NCBI GenBank assembly: GCA_002633005.1
Contig: NMRA01000085.1
Coordinates: forward strand, 297,915-349,375
Reading direction: 5' to 3'
Origin: Phoronis australis
Lineage: Eukaryota; Phoronida; Phoronidae
DNA length: 51,461 nucleotides
The translations under genes were made by a program, and so were the position numbers. Of the stretch, positions 9,746 to 19,861 are shown piece by piece (position 1 is the stretch's first letter; each line of letters starts with the position of its first letter). A model generated the notes under the pieces. That model was not told the DNA's origin. It saw only the letters and a program-made list of their open reading frames with translations, and did no database searches.

Positions 9746-11879
9746 GCATATAATTATTAAATCAGCTCATAGATCACGTCTTCACGTTAAAATTGTAACC
9801 GTGAAGTTTTTGGCTTGCAAGGCGTTGAGGCAAATGTCTCACTCAGTTGTTTCTTTAATAGGTAGGGCGTTCGAAAATCCTAACACGATGCAGCCGAAGT
9901 GAGCTAAATACTTAACCGATAACATCCAGAAAGTAGTGGAAATTAGTAATTATATGACATCTCAACAACAAATCCCCCTCGCTGGCTCATTTTAATCGTA
10001 TATGCTACATTTTCACTGATAATTGCAAACGTTATGACTATTAAAAACTGGCGAGCATTTCGGTGGATGTTTGCGCTAACCCAACGAGCTGAGCTGTATT
10101 TCACTTGAGGACGAAATGTCAGTTCGCAGCTTCGTGTCTACAAATGCCCAAATAACATTCGGCAGGGGGAGTTAAAGGCCAATGTATTTTAAGCGTATTT
10201 AACTGATGAAGTCACCGACGGTCAGCGAATGTCTAAAAGACAACGACGGGAATTGGACGTAACGAAATCACAAAAACACAAAGGATTTGGTTGTTTTATT
10301 TGTTTGTTTGTTTGTTTGTTTGTCATTGAGTGAATGTAATCAGCAAACAATTCATGTGGACACCATTGCCTGCATGTCTACTATACAGATGCATGTGTTT
10401 TCGTTGCTACGAGTTATTAAGCTTTCGCATCCGACGCAAAATAACCGATTGCTGAAGCTTATTTTGTCAAGCAACTTTGATGACGAATCTAGAAGCACAG
10501 TTCTGACAGAGGGGTAATTTATTGTATATATGAAAAGCAGACTAGCGTTAGTACAGCAGTGTATAAAGATATAATGCAAGTTCTTTCGCACAAAATAATT
10601 GCCGAATTGTTAATTTTTTATTTGTCAAAGGCTGATTATCTAACTGTAAATAATTAAATGTTGCTTAACACTCTAAACTTCAAAATTATCAACTGGATAA
10701 GTTTAATTGTTGCATGACAACGTGGCGCGTGATAATGCAACGTCATTGTTGCTATGCAAAGTATAACTTTTATGCAACTGAGCTCTGGCGTGTGCGAAAT
10801 AGGTGGAGATTAACCGTAATTACACGCATTCATCAATCGCAGACAACATAGAAAACCTCCCCAAGTATTTGCAAATATAAATTTTCAACATCGGCGTATG
10901 TAGTGACATCACCGTTTTGCAGAGTTGCTAAGCATTTTCTCTAACAACAGCTGCCTTACAAATGAACCGATGTTTTCGTAATTAAGTAGGGAATGTCTCA
11001 TTACGAAAAAGCACACTTTCCGTTGATACATGTACCTTCAGTTTGGCAAAATATGACAACAGGTAGGGCATATGGCGGAGTCGTTTTCATTATGACAGAA
11101 CAGTCAAAAATTCGTTCTGTAGCCACTTGCAGTGAAATTTGGTGATAGCTGTTAGAATGAAAACATTATGAGATATATCATTACGGTTACCATTGAACTA
11201 AATGCCTAATGGCAAATAATGCATGTTTTTTGATCACCACATTGCTTTCTAAGACTGTACTCTGAATATTTACCTCAGGAGTCGCACTTAAGAATGAAAG
11301 ATTTGTTTAGAACATTAAAGAAAATTCTTACACTGCAATACAAAACAAAACAAAACAAAAAGTGTTTGTTGAGACAGTGAAGTCTCTTGTAATTGTTCAA
11401 ACCCTCAAAAAGTTAATGCTGCTGCCATTTTTGCTGCCATTTGTTTACGCTAGAAGTTTGTTACGAAAGGTTTGTTATCGTGCTGTGAGCTAAATGACTC
11501 TAGATATACACGTAGGCCATTGATGACAAAGGTCTCTTGCGATATGAGTGCTTGAAGAACTTCCGTCGTTTGCTGTCATCGAGGAAACTGAGAAAGATTG
11601 GTGTCGTGTTGCGTCAATGGACTTCAAGATTGTTGTCGTGTTGCGTCAACAAACTTCAAGTAATCTTATCTACTGCAAGATTATTATTTAATATTAATAC
11701 TAAAATTTCCAGAAACATCGCTCATTTTACAACATGAAATTCAAAAACTGTATTTATGATTAATTTTGATTTGTGACTTAGTCAATATTTGTACAATGTG
11801 TGGACAATTACATGGAGAGGTTCATTCACGAAAGGGACAAACCTTTCAAAAATATAGATAGCCAGTAAAGTCAAACTAC
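9746..11879. other. AT-rich spacer with simple repeats
   Basis: No gene is recognisable. It contains a TTTG tetranucleotide run (about 10296-10323), a short CAAAA run near 11340-11358, and a two-unit tandem repeat of 32 bp at 11599-11662 built on GTCGTGTTGCGTCAA. The small ORFs on both strands overlap each other and look random. Confidence 0.6.
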
Positions 11880-12140
11880 TGTAGCCGATTTCATAAAGGT
11901 GGTTTAAAGTTAAACCTGGTTTAAACTGGACTTAGACCAGGTTTAAAGATAATGTACATATTCATAAAGGTGGTTTGTCTTTTCAACCAGTGGTCTAGTA
12001 AAACCAGGTTTAACTCTAGTTTAGACCTAGTTTAAGCCAGTTTTCATTTCACCAACGAGTTTTATACTCCTTAGACCTGTATTAAGATCTTAAACCAGGT
12101 TTGACTTTAGACTTGGTCAGACCCAGGTTTAATACTGTTA
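11880..12140 (+). repeat. AAACCAGGTTTA-rich subterminal repeat, left arm
   Basis: Starts CCGATTTCATAAAGGTGG, repeats TTCATAAAGGTGGTTT about 80 bases later, and contains many variants of TAAACCTGGTTTA and AGACCAGGTTTAA on both strands. The same modules occur at 13525-13735 and, inverted, at 16805-17062 and 17063-17256. Dense short palindromic motifs of this kind are typical of subterminal transposase- or host-factor-binding regions (inference). Confidence 0.75.
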
Positions 12141-12267
12141 AATATGACAGACTTACACGATATAGGTGCAACTGAATGATGCCGTGATGTACATTTACGA
12201 CGCCGGCTTAGAGCGAGAATGGACTATTTAAATTTTCAGTTCAACAAAAACATAAGATCAAACTTAG

Positions 12268-12417
12268 CAGGGGCGGATCTCGGATTATTTAAGGGGGGTT
12301 GGATCAAGAATTTTTTAAAGATAGATTCAAGTCAACAATTTGTAAATATAGATTTGATATAACTAAAATCAAGTGAATAAGGGGTCCGGATCCCTTGACC
12401 CCCTGGATCCGCCTATG
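12268..12417 (-). mobile_element. GGCGGATCC MITE in left arm
   Basis: Ends are CAGGGGCGGATCTCGG and, reversed, CATAGGCGGATCC. Flanks CTTAG and CGTAG differ at one base, consistent with a 5-bp target duplication. The partner element at 16523-16674 occupies the equivalent place in the right arm, so it was inserted before the arms were duplicated. Confidence 0.7.
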
Positions 12418-12849
12418 CGTAGACCAATAAATGTTGGAGGGTGTCCCTAGGATTCCTCAGATTATGACTAGTCAAACTGGGCGGCATCGTCGTAAGCATT
12501 AAAGGTTTAACTTAAGACGGTATCTTTTGATTCTTCTGACTGAGTTTCACCTCCATTGGTATTCAATTTAAGGTTTCCAGGCAGGGGTCCTATCCAACAT
12601 TTTTGGCCGCAAAAAGTAAACACTAAAATGACACGGGAATAAATTTTGAGATTTATTATGTTACGGGAAATCGTAAGTATTTACTTTAATGTGTGTACGT
12701 GTGTTGGACACAGACATTACAAAATCAAAAAGCCCCTCGTGATATCCCATATCTGCCATTGGGTACCTCACCGTTTTTGTTTGCAAATTTTTTTAGCGAT
12801 GAAATTTTCTTTTTGGCATTCATCTTTTAGTGACACCCTTTAACTGTTT

Positions 12850-13025
12850 GTTGCTGCACTTCTGCGACAATGGGAAGTGTGCAGCCAGTCTGGCCCAATA
12901 TCTCTCCAAGACTGCTGCTTACGTTGACTTGATTTGACACCAGTTTTGTTATTCTGGCTATAACATTGGCCTTCTCCGTGATCAGTTCTGAGTGGGAAAA
13001 GCTTTTCATTTTGAGTAGATAGAGC
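12850..13025 (-). pseudogene. Myb/SANT-like DNA-binding domain remnant, left arm
   Basis: Reverse complement of the domain at 13827-13970. The minus strand retains nucleotide identity over the AAAGCTTTT, ACTGATCA, GTCAAATCAAGTCAACG and TTGGxGAGATATTG blocks, but the coding frame is broken by small indels. The best open frame (ending at 12827) is out of register with the domain, so this arm is a pseudogene copy. Confidence 0.5.
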
Positions 13026-13029
13026 ATGT

Positions 13030-13440
13030 TTGCAAATGTTTTTTTCAGGTATTTATTATCATTTATAAAACAGTACAAAAAACAAACAAGTACACCCATT
13101 CATTCACGCATGCACACCTCAGGAGAGACCATTCTCGTATATCGTATAAAGTAAACAACTTCTACATGGAGTTAACGTGAACAATGAAATTTTTCCATTT
13201 TGCAGAGAAGCTGTCACATACAAAGTTTTTATGAGCATTTAATTTTCCGCATTATAATACTCATAAGAATATCTAATAAATCTGTGAAAATTAGGTATAT
13301 TTTTGTGACATCTCTCCTTGAAATGTACTGTTTGGCTATTAGAAGCAAAATCATGCGTCTCATAAAGTCCATGAATAACTCGTTCGTAAGAGAGACTGTT
13401 GGGAAGCTGGATGTGACACTTTTGCATTAGCTTTTCGAAT
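13030..13440. other. Insertion unique to the left arm of the inverted repeat
   Basis: Sequence between the Myb/SANT remnant and the inner arm segment that has no counterpart in the right arm. A GCAAATGTTT string occurs at both of its edges (about 13031 and 13446), compatible with a duplication-mediated insertion. No terminal inverted repeats or coding match recognised. Confidence 0.45.
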
Positions 13441-13524
13441 TCCTTGCAAATGTTTGCACTGATTTTACTGCTGTGTGCCGTTGAATACCCACGTGATTAA
13501 GGTTTCATTGAAGCACTCCAACAG

Positions 13525-13735
13525 CCGATTTCATAAAGGTCGTTTAACAAAACCAGGTGTAAGTCTTAAACCTGGTCTTCCTAAACCTGGTCTAATTTTA
13601 GACCTAACTTTCATTTTACCAACATGGTTTAAAAGCGTGAAAGCTGGTTTTGTTAGACCATAACGCGGGTTTAGTAAAACCAGTTTTAAAGTGTCCAAGC
13701 CACCCTAGTGTGTTGATCTAGATTAACCCAACAAA
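13525..13735 (+). repeat. AAACCTGGT-rich module at the centre of the palindrome
   Basis: Begins AGCCGATTTCATAAAGGTCG, has several AAACCTGGTCT and GTTTAGTAAAACCAG motifs, and ends with a CCACCCTAGTGTGTT string. It matches the module at 17063-17256 in reverse. It forms the non-palindromic spacer between the two arms, which begin again at about 13740. Confidence 0.65.
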
Positions 13736-13739
13736 GAAG

Positions 13740-13995
13740 CTATTGAAGTGCTTCAATGAAGCCTTGATCACGTGGGTACACAATGGCGCACAGCAGTAGA
13801 ATCAGTGCAGACATTTGCGAAAAAGGGCTAAAAGCTTTTCTCACGAGGAAAAATGTTCCCTCCCACAACTGATCAGAGAAAAAGCTAATGTCATAGTCGA
13901 GAACAAGAAAATTTGTGCCAAATCAAGTCAACGTAAGCAGCAGGCTTGGCGAGATATTGATCCAGAATAAAGACCGGAAAGAAAATTTCACCAGT
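13740..13995 (+). pseudogene. Myb/SANT-like DNA-binding domain, right arm (degenerate ORF)
   Basis: One plus-strand frame from about 13812 to 13975 reads K-S-F-S-H-E-E-K-C-S-L, then L-I-R-E-K-A, E-N-K-K and Q-A-W-R-D-I. This is the pattern of the Myb/SANT-like (zeste-type, Myb_DNA-bind_5) domain: an F-S/T-x-E-E-K start, a central E-N-K-K and a final A-W-x-x-I. The domain binds DNA through a tri-helix. Upstream in the frame is a TAG at about 13795, and shortly after the domain the frame is lost, so the gene is not intact. In transposons such a domain accompanies PIF/Harbinger transposases; host regulatory genes with it also exist. Recognition is by eye. Confidence 0.55.
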
Positions 13996-14234
13996 GAAAA
14001 AATTGTGCCCAGAAAAACGGCGAAGGACACAGTGGTAGATCTAAGAAATCGTGAGGAGATATTTTTCATTTTGTATTGTCTACAACACACGTGCACACAT
14101 TAAAGAACTTGTTAACGATTAACCGCAGCGTAGACCCTATTCACGCCGACAGGAGGCGCGTTCCAAAACGAGGCTCGCTATGATAGATCTAGTGGCTTAT
14201 CCGTGTAGTTGTACTCCGCGTTGCTCGAACACAG

Positions 14235-14468
14235 CTAGAAAAAATACGGACACTCTGTTTTACCATCCCTAAGGACGTTGGGATTCGGAAGCGTTGGGTC
14301 CTTGCCATACGCCGCGACGAAGGAAAATATGTCCGTGTAAAATTTATAACTGTTTTCGAAAAATAATTTGTCGCATCTCGGACTGGATGCCGCTATAGCA
14401 ACGAGGACCGGAGAATCTTCGGCCAGCCACGCTATGTTTTCATGACTATGGGTTGAAGTGCGATGCAT
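14235..14468 (-). CDS. Unrecognised 77-codon ORF inside the TA-flanked element
   Basis: Minus-strand frame from an ATG at 14468 to a stop at 14235. The composition is protein-like, mixed and without low complexity; it contains C-D-K-L-F-F-E-N and ends T-E-C-P-Y-F-F. I do not recognise a family. It lies 50 bp inside the left end of the element, where a short accessory ORF or a transposase remnant could sit. A chance ORF is equally possible at this length. Confidence 0.2.
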   Translation of the reverse strand: MHRTSTHSHENIAWLAEDSPVLVAIAASSPRCDKLFFENSYKFYTDIFSFVAAYGKDPTLPNPNVLRDGKTECPYFF

Positions 14469-15187
14469 TTTTCTTTACAAAAAGGACAGGGCCCCCAATG
14501 CCTCAATTTTGGGGCCAAGTACCGGCCCTATTCCCCTCTCAAAAGTATTGAAAATTCACGCGAAATTCCCCGGCCACGAAGGCCTAGTAAAAATCCCCTT
14601 TGTGATTGAAAATTTCTCTCCAACGGTTCAAATCACCTGTGACCACAGAGGTGACAATTTGAAAAAGTACAAAATCATAGGCGAATTTAGGGGCGGGGGC
14701 AGGGGGCCCGCCCCCCCCCCCCTTGTTGACTGCCGCAAGCAAAATAAACCAGTGAAGCGGGAGGAAACTTGTACTGAGTTCGACTAGGACCTGTAGCGGA
14801 CCGGCCGGGGGAAAAAACGTTCTGTTTTATTTTTTTAGTCCAACGACAGATTTCCTGAGCAGAAGGTATACATCCTCGGCGCCCGCAACTTCCGGCCGCC
14901 TGCATGCGTGCATACAATCGCGCTTTCCCGAGGATGTCACCCCCCCTCACTAGGCCTATATGGTATCCTAGATCAGCCACTGAAAATGCCACTTGAGACA
15001 GAGTTATGAGAGCTTGCAAAAGGGCGGGGTGCTATTGATGGTGATCGGGAGGTCAGTAGAGTTTTCACTGACCCGTCACTCGGCGAAACGTTACCCTCTC
15101 AGAACTCGGAAGGCCGCACACACATGAGGCACCTTCCCCTCGGATATGAACGAGGCCTCTGAAGAAACAGAATAACTATGCTTGTTC

Positions 15188-15352
15188 CGGGGGATCCAGG
15201 ACTTTGAGTTGGGGGGGGGGCAAGGCAGAGTATTAGCCAGGATTTTGCCCGTCAGAAATTCGCGCTCCTGAACTGTCAAAGTGGAATCTGGGAGAATTTT
15301 AGGGGGGGGGGCTGGGCCATAACCCCTTGGCTCCCCTCTAAATCCGCCACTG
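15188..15352 (+). mobile_element. GGCGGATCC/TCCGCCACTG MITE, copy with TGTTC duplication
   Basis: The left end is worn (CGGGGGATCCAGG) and the right end is AAATCCGCCACTG. Interior landmarks AGAGTATTAGCCAGG, GTCAGA, GAACTG and GAGAATTTTAGGGGG are shared with the copies at 16194 and 19862. A perfect 5-bp repeat, TGTTC, flanks it (15183-15187 and 15353-15357). Non-coding; the CAG/CTG termini suggest hAT-type mobilisation. Confidence 0.75.
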
Positions 15353-16193
15353 TGTTCTGTCCAGTTAACTGAAATTGAGCTCTAAAACGTGGTTATGCTT
15401 TGGACGAAAGAATTAGGTGTTTTGATTTTAAAATTCAACTTGGTCGAGATTGATATTTGAAAAATATAACACATGAAATAGACGTAATTATTAAAACCAA
15501 GAAAGCAGAATTGATGGTCATGTAATTTTTATTTTTAATTGCGAGCCTAGTTTTTTATCGTATTCAAAATATATATTTAATAGCATCAAGTATTATTTCA
15601 GATCATCAACTGCTAGTCTCGGTAGTGCCTACCTCAGCAGGACCTATAGGCTATGCTTGAAGCTAATAGGCCTACTCTTGATCAACAAATTAAACCAGAT
15701 GAGACTAATTGCACATGACAGCAAAATGTCGAATATATCTTCAACTCGTCAACAATACGACCAGATGACCTAGAAAGCATTTTTATCAAGAACTTATTAG
15801 AAGAAACATAACTCTGCATTCAGCATGATACCTAATCCGTAACACTACGATCGCCGCAATTTGGTCATGTTTACTTTTCATGTTTCGAACCTAGTTTTCC
15901 GGAAAAAAAATATCCTTTCGTCAGACAACTCTTTGGTGCATTGACTTGTTCTTTAGTTGTATTTTCTACGTCTCTGTGGTTAATTATTGACACATTTTTT
16001 TAAGATTTAATATTCAGGGTGGACTCCAAAGACCGGCCATTTAACATACGCAACGTAAATTTCCGCTTTGTTTATCGCAGTGAGCCTCGCTTTGGATTTT
16101 AATGTCCGCCGCGTGAATAGAGTCTATAGTAAAAGTAAATGCACTCATTAATTTCCGTGCCATTTTACTTTTTTGAGGCCAAAGAGGGGGGCA

Positions 16194-16334
16194 CAGGGGC
16201 GGATCCAGGATTTTGAGCTCTTGGGGGCCAGGGCAGAGTATTAACCAGGATTTTACCCGTCAGACATTCGTACCCAGAACTGCCAATGCAATCTAGGATA
16301 ATTTTAGGGGGGCACCCCACTAAGTCCGCCACTG
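16194..16334 (+). mobile_element. GGCGGATCC/TCCGCCACTG MITE, copy with GGGCA duplication
   Basis: Ends CAGGGGCGGATCCAGG and AGTCCGCCACTG with the same interior as the copies at 15188 and 19862. Exact 5-bp flanks GGGCA (16189-16193 and 16335-16339). It interrupts the right arm of the large inverted repeat, since the sequences on both sides join into the left-arm order around 12596. Confidence 0.8.
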
Positions 16335-16522
16335 GGGCAGGACCTCTGCCCGGCAACCTTAAATCGGGAACCAACTGAGATGGAACCCGGTCATAATAAT
16401 CACTAGATGCCTTTTTAGTCATACGGTAGAGCTTGCGACGATGACGCTGTGCTCGAACCGTCATATTCTGAGGAATCCAAAGGATACCCTTCAGTATACG
16501 TACTGGTCTACATGCACGTATA

Positions 16523-16674
16523 CTTGGGCGGATCCAGGGGTTCAAGGAGTCTTGACCCCCTTTTTCCTCTTCTAGTGATATCAAATCTATATTTTTCAAA
16601 TTGTTAACACAGAGCCTCCTTTTAAAAATCCTTGATCCGACCCCCCCCTCTTTAAAAATTCTTGGTCTCCCCTG
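16523..16674 (+). mobile_element. GGCGGATCC MITE in right arm
   Basis: Partner of the element at 12268-12417, in mirrored orientation and at the mirrored position in the other arm. Interior ATATCAAATCTATAT and CAAATTGTTAAC match. The ends are worn (CTTGGGCGGATCC; CTCCCCTG), and the flanking 5-mers no longer match. Confidence 0.65.
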
Positions 16675-16804
16675 TTACGTTTGATCTTGTGTCGTCCTGA
16701 AACTGAATATTGAAAATAGTACGTTCCCCCTCTAAACTGCGTCATAAATGCAAACCACAGTATCTTCCATTTGCACCTATATCGTACAAGTCTGCCATAT
16801 TTAA

Positions 16805-17062
16805 TAGTATTAAACCTAGGTCTGAACAAGTTTAAAGTTAAGCCTGGTTTAAGATCTTAATACAGGTCTAAGTAATATAAACCTCGTTGGTGAAATGAAA
16901 ACTGACTTAGACCAGGTTTAACCTGGAGTTAAACCAGGTTTTACAAGACCGCTGCTCTAGAAATTAAACCACCTTTATGAAATGCAAATTATCTTTAAAC
17001 CATGTCTAACTCCAGTTTGAACCAGGTTTAACTTTGAACCACCTTTATGAAATCGGCTGCAA
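16805..17062 (-). repeat. AAACCAGGTTTA-rich subterminal repeat, right arm
   Basis: Reverse complement of 11880-12140, ending at CCACCTTTATGAAATCGGCTGC. Internal second TTTATGAAATG module present as in the left arm. Confidence 0.75.
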
Positions 17063-17256
17063 GAGTTTCTTTGACACAGTAGGGTTGCTTGAATATTTTA
17101 AATCTGGTTTTACTAAACCCGCTCTCTGGTGTAACAAAACCAGGCTTGCAGACTTTTAAACCACGTTGGTGAAATGCAAGTTAGGTCTAAAATTAGACCA
17201 GGATTAAGTCTTAAACCAGGTTTTTTTAAACCACCTTTATGAAATCGGCTGCTGTG
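17063..17256 (-). repeat. Additional AAACCAGG module outside the right arm
   Basis: Reverse complement of the central module at 13525-13735, ending CCACCTTTATGAAATCGGCTGC. It abuts the right arm in tandem, so both the centre and the right outer edge of the palindrome carry this module while the left outer edge does not. Confidence 0.65.
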
Positions 17257-17629
17257 GAATATAGTTATCTTTACAAACAATGCCGTGCTTGACGATAGTT
17301 CAGAAATATTGCAATGTCGCACGTCTAAACGAGATGTTTAATCTCAGCCTCCTCGTTTCCAAAAGGTAGGCCTACTCTGCATCCCCAGCAGTCAAGACGT
17401 TTCTCACAATATCGTTAAGGCATAGGAACCCCTTAAAAATCCTTTTGAAATAGCTATCGCTTTCCATTACGGGAAGCCCGGTGAAAACAATGAACCATAA
17501 ATGAGATGATTTTAAAATCTTTGAGGACCATGACGTATTAGCACATGTATCCTGTATACAGCAATGTGTCCTCGTTAAATACATTAAAAATATTAATAAT
17601 GATAAAAATATAACGATACCAATAATGAG

Positions 17630-17715
17630 TAATAGTAGTGGAAGTAGTAATAGTAGTAATAGTAGTAATAGTAGTAATGGTAGTAATAACAGCATTAGTA
17701 GTAATAGAAATGTAA
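17630..17715 (+). repeat. (AGTAGTAAT)n simple repeat in left arm
   Basis: Degenerate AATAGTAGT/AGTAGTAAT array; the mirror array (TTACTACTA, followed by TCGTTA repeats) lies at 18280-18395. The apparent leucine-rich minus-strand ORF here is produced by this array. Confidence 0.9.
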
Positions 17716-17759
17716 TAGAAATAAAAATGGTAATGGGTAGCTAGATTCAGGCCTTGTCA

Positions 17760-18235
17760 GCCCCGAGGGCATTCCGATAGAGGAGGTATACAACAAGTCC
17801 GGCGAAAAGGGTGTTTTTTCACAACAAAAATACTCTCCAAGATGGTGACATTTTCCAAAAAATACTATGTAAAAGGCCGCCTTTTCTGAATTTCTGGAAC
17901 AGAACTGTATGAAAATGTGGATTTTTACACAAAACTAGTTTACAGTGCTTCACTTTTTTATCCGAGCCTACTCTCTAAGCCGGTAGATAACAAAATTTTA
18001 CTCTAGTACCCCCCGGCAATGTGAGATACCACTTGTGCTTGATTTTGGGTCATTTTCTTTGGTTTCGTAAAATGTAACATTGCTACATTTCTCGTATGGG
18101 CATTCGACGTAAGGTGTAACAACTACGTAAAATGTGATAACTTGTTACATTTTAGGAGAGGCTTAGCAACGTGAAATGTGATAGTTGTAACATTTTACAA
18201 AATTGTTACATTCTACGGCGTATCAATTCTCTCCA
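17760..18235. repeat. Loop of the fold-back element with repeated GTAACATTTTAC motifs
   Basis: From 18065 to 18215 the motifs GTAAAATGTAACA, GTAAAATGTGATAA, TTGTTACATTTTA, GTGAAATGTGATA and TTGTAACATTTTAC recur on alternating strands, six or more times in 150 bp. They form small hairpins and could be protein-binding sites. The first 300 bp of the loop hold nothing I recognise. Confidence 0.6.
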
Positions 18236-18682
18236 GGCTAACACGGCATGAATCTGGCTACCCTTTATCCTTTTTATTACTATTGCATTTCTATTACTAC
18301 TAATGCTGTTATTACTACCATTACTACTATTACTACTAATACTACTTTCACTACTATTACTCGTTATCGTTATCGTTATCGTTATCGTTATTATTATAAT
18401 TATTATATTTGAATTTACTTAACGAGGACACAGTGCAATATATACAATACATGTTTTAGCAAAGTGTCTTAGTACGTCATGGTCCTCAAAGATTTTATGG
18501 TTCAATGCTTTCACCGGGCTTCCCATAATGGACAGCGAGTGCTATTTCAAGTGGATTTCAAAGGGGTTCCTATGTCCAGTCTTAACGATATTGTGAGAAG
18601 GGTCTTGACAGCTGTGGACGCAGAGTAGGCCTAGTTTTAGGAAACGAGGAGGCTGAGTTTTAAAATCTTGTTTAGACTTTCG

Positions 18683-19861
18683 CTATTTTAAAAATTGAAG
18701 CCCACCCAATGAAACGCCTATGGGCGTTTATTCGGATAATTAAGCCGAATGAATGCCCACACACACACGCGCGCGCGCGCACACGCACGCACGCACGCAC
18801 ATATATGGGCGCAAGCGCCTATCACGCGGACTATCACGCGTTGAAATCGATTCGTTCCATTTAGATCACTGCGTTCCCCTCGTAAATGAAACATTCCCCT
18901 GATAATCACAGCATTAGCTCTGCATGTCTTGTTGTGTTGGGATTCATTTCAGCCCATTTCCTGCATTTTTATTTACAATAGTGAATATTAAATTGAAAAT
19001 ACATCAATGCCTACCGGAAAAAACGTATCGCATAAATGCTACTTCATTTTACTCATGCGTCTAATGCTGGACACAGACACAGTTCTGCATATTGGCAAAT
19101 ACAAAGTTTCCGCATTAAAAATTCAAAACTTATGTGTGATATTCATGAGTCCTCCTATAATGTAAGCGTTAAACATTTAGGTTGAAGGAAACGGAATTTC
19201 TAAAAGAAAAAAAGCTTCATGTAGCACATGAAGTGGGCTTCCGAGATTGAAAAGCAAACTTTTAGATCCGTGTCCAAAGGATAACGCATCGGTGAGACAT
19301 GTTTACAAATGCAAATACAAACTTTAATAGGGTTGGGATGATTATTGTCACGTTTTCCCAGTGGATGAGTGGGCGCAGGCTGTCACCGACTGGTGCCCAT
19401 AGCTTTCAGTGCAAAGATAGACTGATGGTTGGTTCGAATTAATCACTTTATTAACCTCGACCGCAGGTTCACATGTCTCCTAATACACTAAACGTCTGAC
19501 ACAGTTTTTGTTCTATGTTCCAGCCAATGATACGAAGCCTTGACTTGTGATGAACTTCTGAGACACTTCCAGTAGCTGATACGCTGTTTGATTCAATACT
19601 GAACCTGCTGTATCTATAGCCGACTCTCTGTTGTATTAGCTTGATTCCCTTCACTTCAATATAACTTTAACTATAACTGATTTTCAACTACAACTGAATT
19701 CAACTGACTGTCACTAACCCGTGCCTGGGTATTTATTTTCTCTTACAATGTTCTGGAACTTTTCACAAATTCAAGTACGCTCCAGAATTTTCCTGAACCA
19801 ATCCAATTATTCTACAAACATTAATTTGTAAAAATATTAACAATAAAAAGACGAGTGTTGG
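18683..19861. other. Spacer without recognisable genes
   Basis: Contains a CA/CG/GC dinucleotide run at about 18764-18800 and a string at 18706-18735 (CCACCCAATGAAACGC then CCTATGGGCG) that is repeated inverted at about 22365-22400. Around 19320-19760 there is repeat-like sequence with CTTTATTAACC but no definite LTR. No supported ORF. Confidence 0.5.

Larger units (their letters stand above)
14133..16124. mobile_element. TA-flanked DNA transposon nested in the right arm (Tc1/mariner-like target site)
   Basis: The left end at 14133 reads GACCCTATTCACGC and the right end at 16124, reversed, reads GACTCTATTCACGCGGCGG. The similarity continues imperfectly for about 50 bp through CGAGGCTC. TA lies immediately outside both ends. 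Removing the element makes the flanks collinear with the left arm (TTTAATGTGTG side with ACTTTTACTATA side), which proves the insertion. TA target sites are characteristic of Tc1/mariner-type elements. No DDE/D transposase is readable, so it is non-autonomous or very decayed. It carries a nested MITE and polyG/polyC tracts at 14690-14725. Confidence 0.65.
11880..17062. mobile_element. Giant interrupted inverted repeat, probable PIF/Harbinger-related element pair
   Basis: The left arm (11880 to about 13520) reappears in reverse from 17062 back to about 13740. Matching landmarks, in order from outside in, are CCGATTTCATAAAGGTGG; AGACCAGGTTTAA motifs; an ATG reading M-x-D-L-x-D-I-G-A; a GGCGGATCC MITE; GGATTCCTCAG; TTTTGGCC; TTTAATGTGTG; CTTACGTTGACTTGATTTG; the Myb/SANT-like segment; and GATTAAGG/CACGTGGGTA near the centre. 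The right arm is interrupted by a TA-flanked element (14133-16124) and a MITE (16194-16334), and the left arm by about 400 bp (13030-13440). The Myb/SANT domain suggests PIF/Harbinger, whose elements encode a Myb-like protein beside a DDE transposase; no DDE domain is visible. Confidence 0.7.
17318..18682. mobile_element. Fold-back element with arms of about 430 bp
   Basis: Left arm 17318-17750 and right arm 18240-18682 are imperfect reverse complements: GTCTAAAC/GTTTAGAC at the edges, CTCAGCCTCCTCGTTTCC, GTAGGCCTA, AATATCGTTAAG, GGGAAGCCCGGTGAAA, CAAAGATTTT, CATGACGTA, then TAGTAAT-type simple repeat, then GGGTAGCTAGATTC at the neck. The loop (17760-18235) has no ORF of note. Long inverted arms with internal simple repeats are typical of fold-back transposons. 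No target duplication could be fixed. It lies 60 bp from the end of the neighbouring palindrome. Confidence 0.75.

Noticed and set aside
14458-14787. 109-codon plus-strand ORF
   Set aside because: Its end runs through polyG/polyC and a MITE-like G-rich stretch; no motif, and it overlaps other frames.
16165-16599. 144-codon minus-strand ORF
   Set aside because: It spans two MITEs and the arm between them, so it is a mosaic of repeats.
17372-17695. Leucine-rich ORF
   Set aside because: The Leu run is the translation of the TAGTAAT array.
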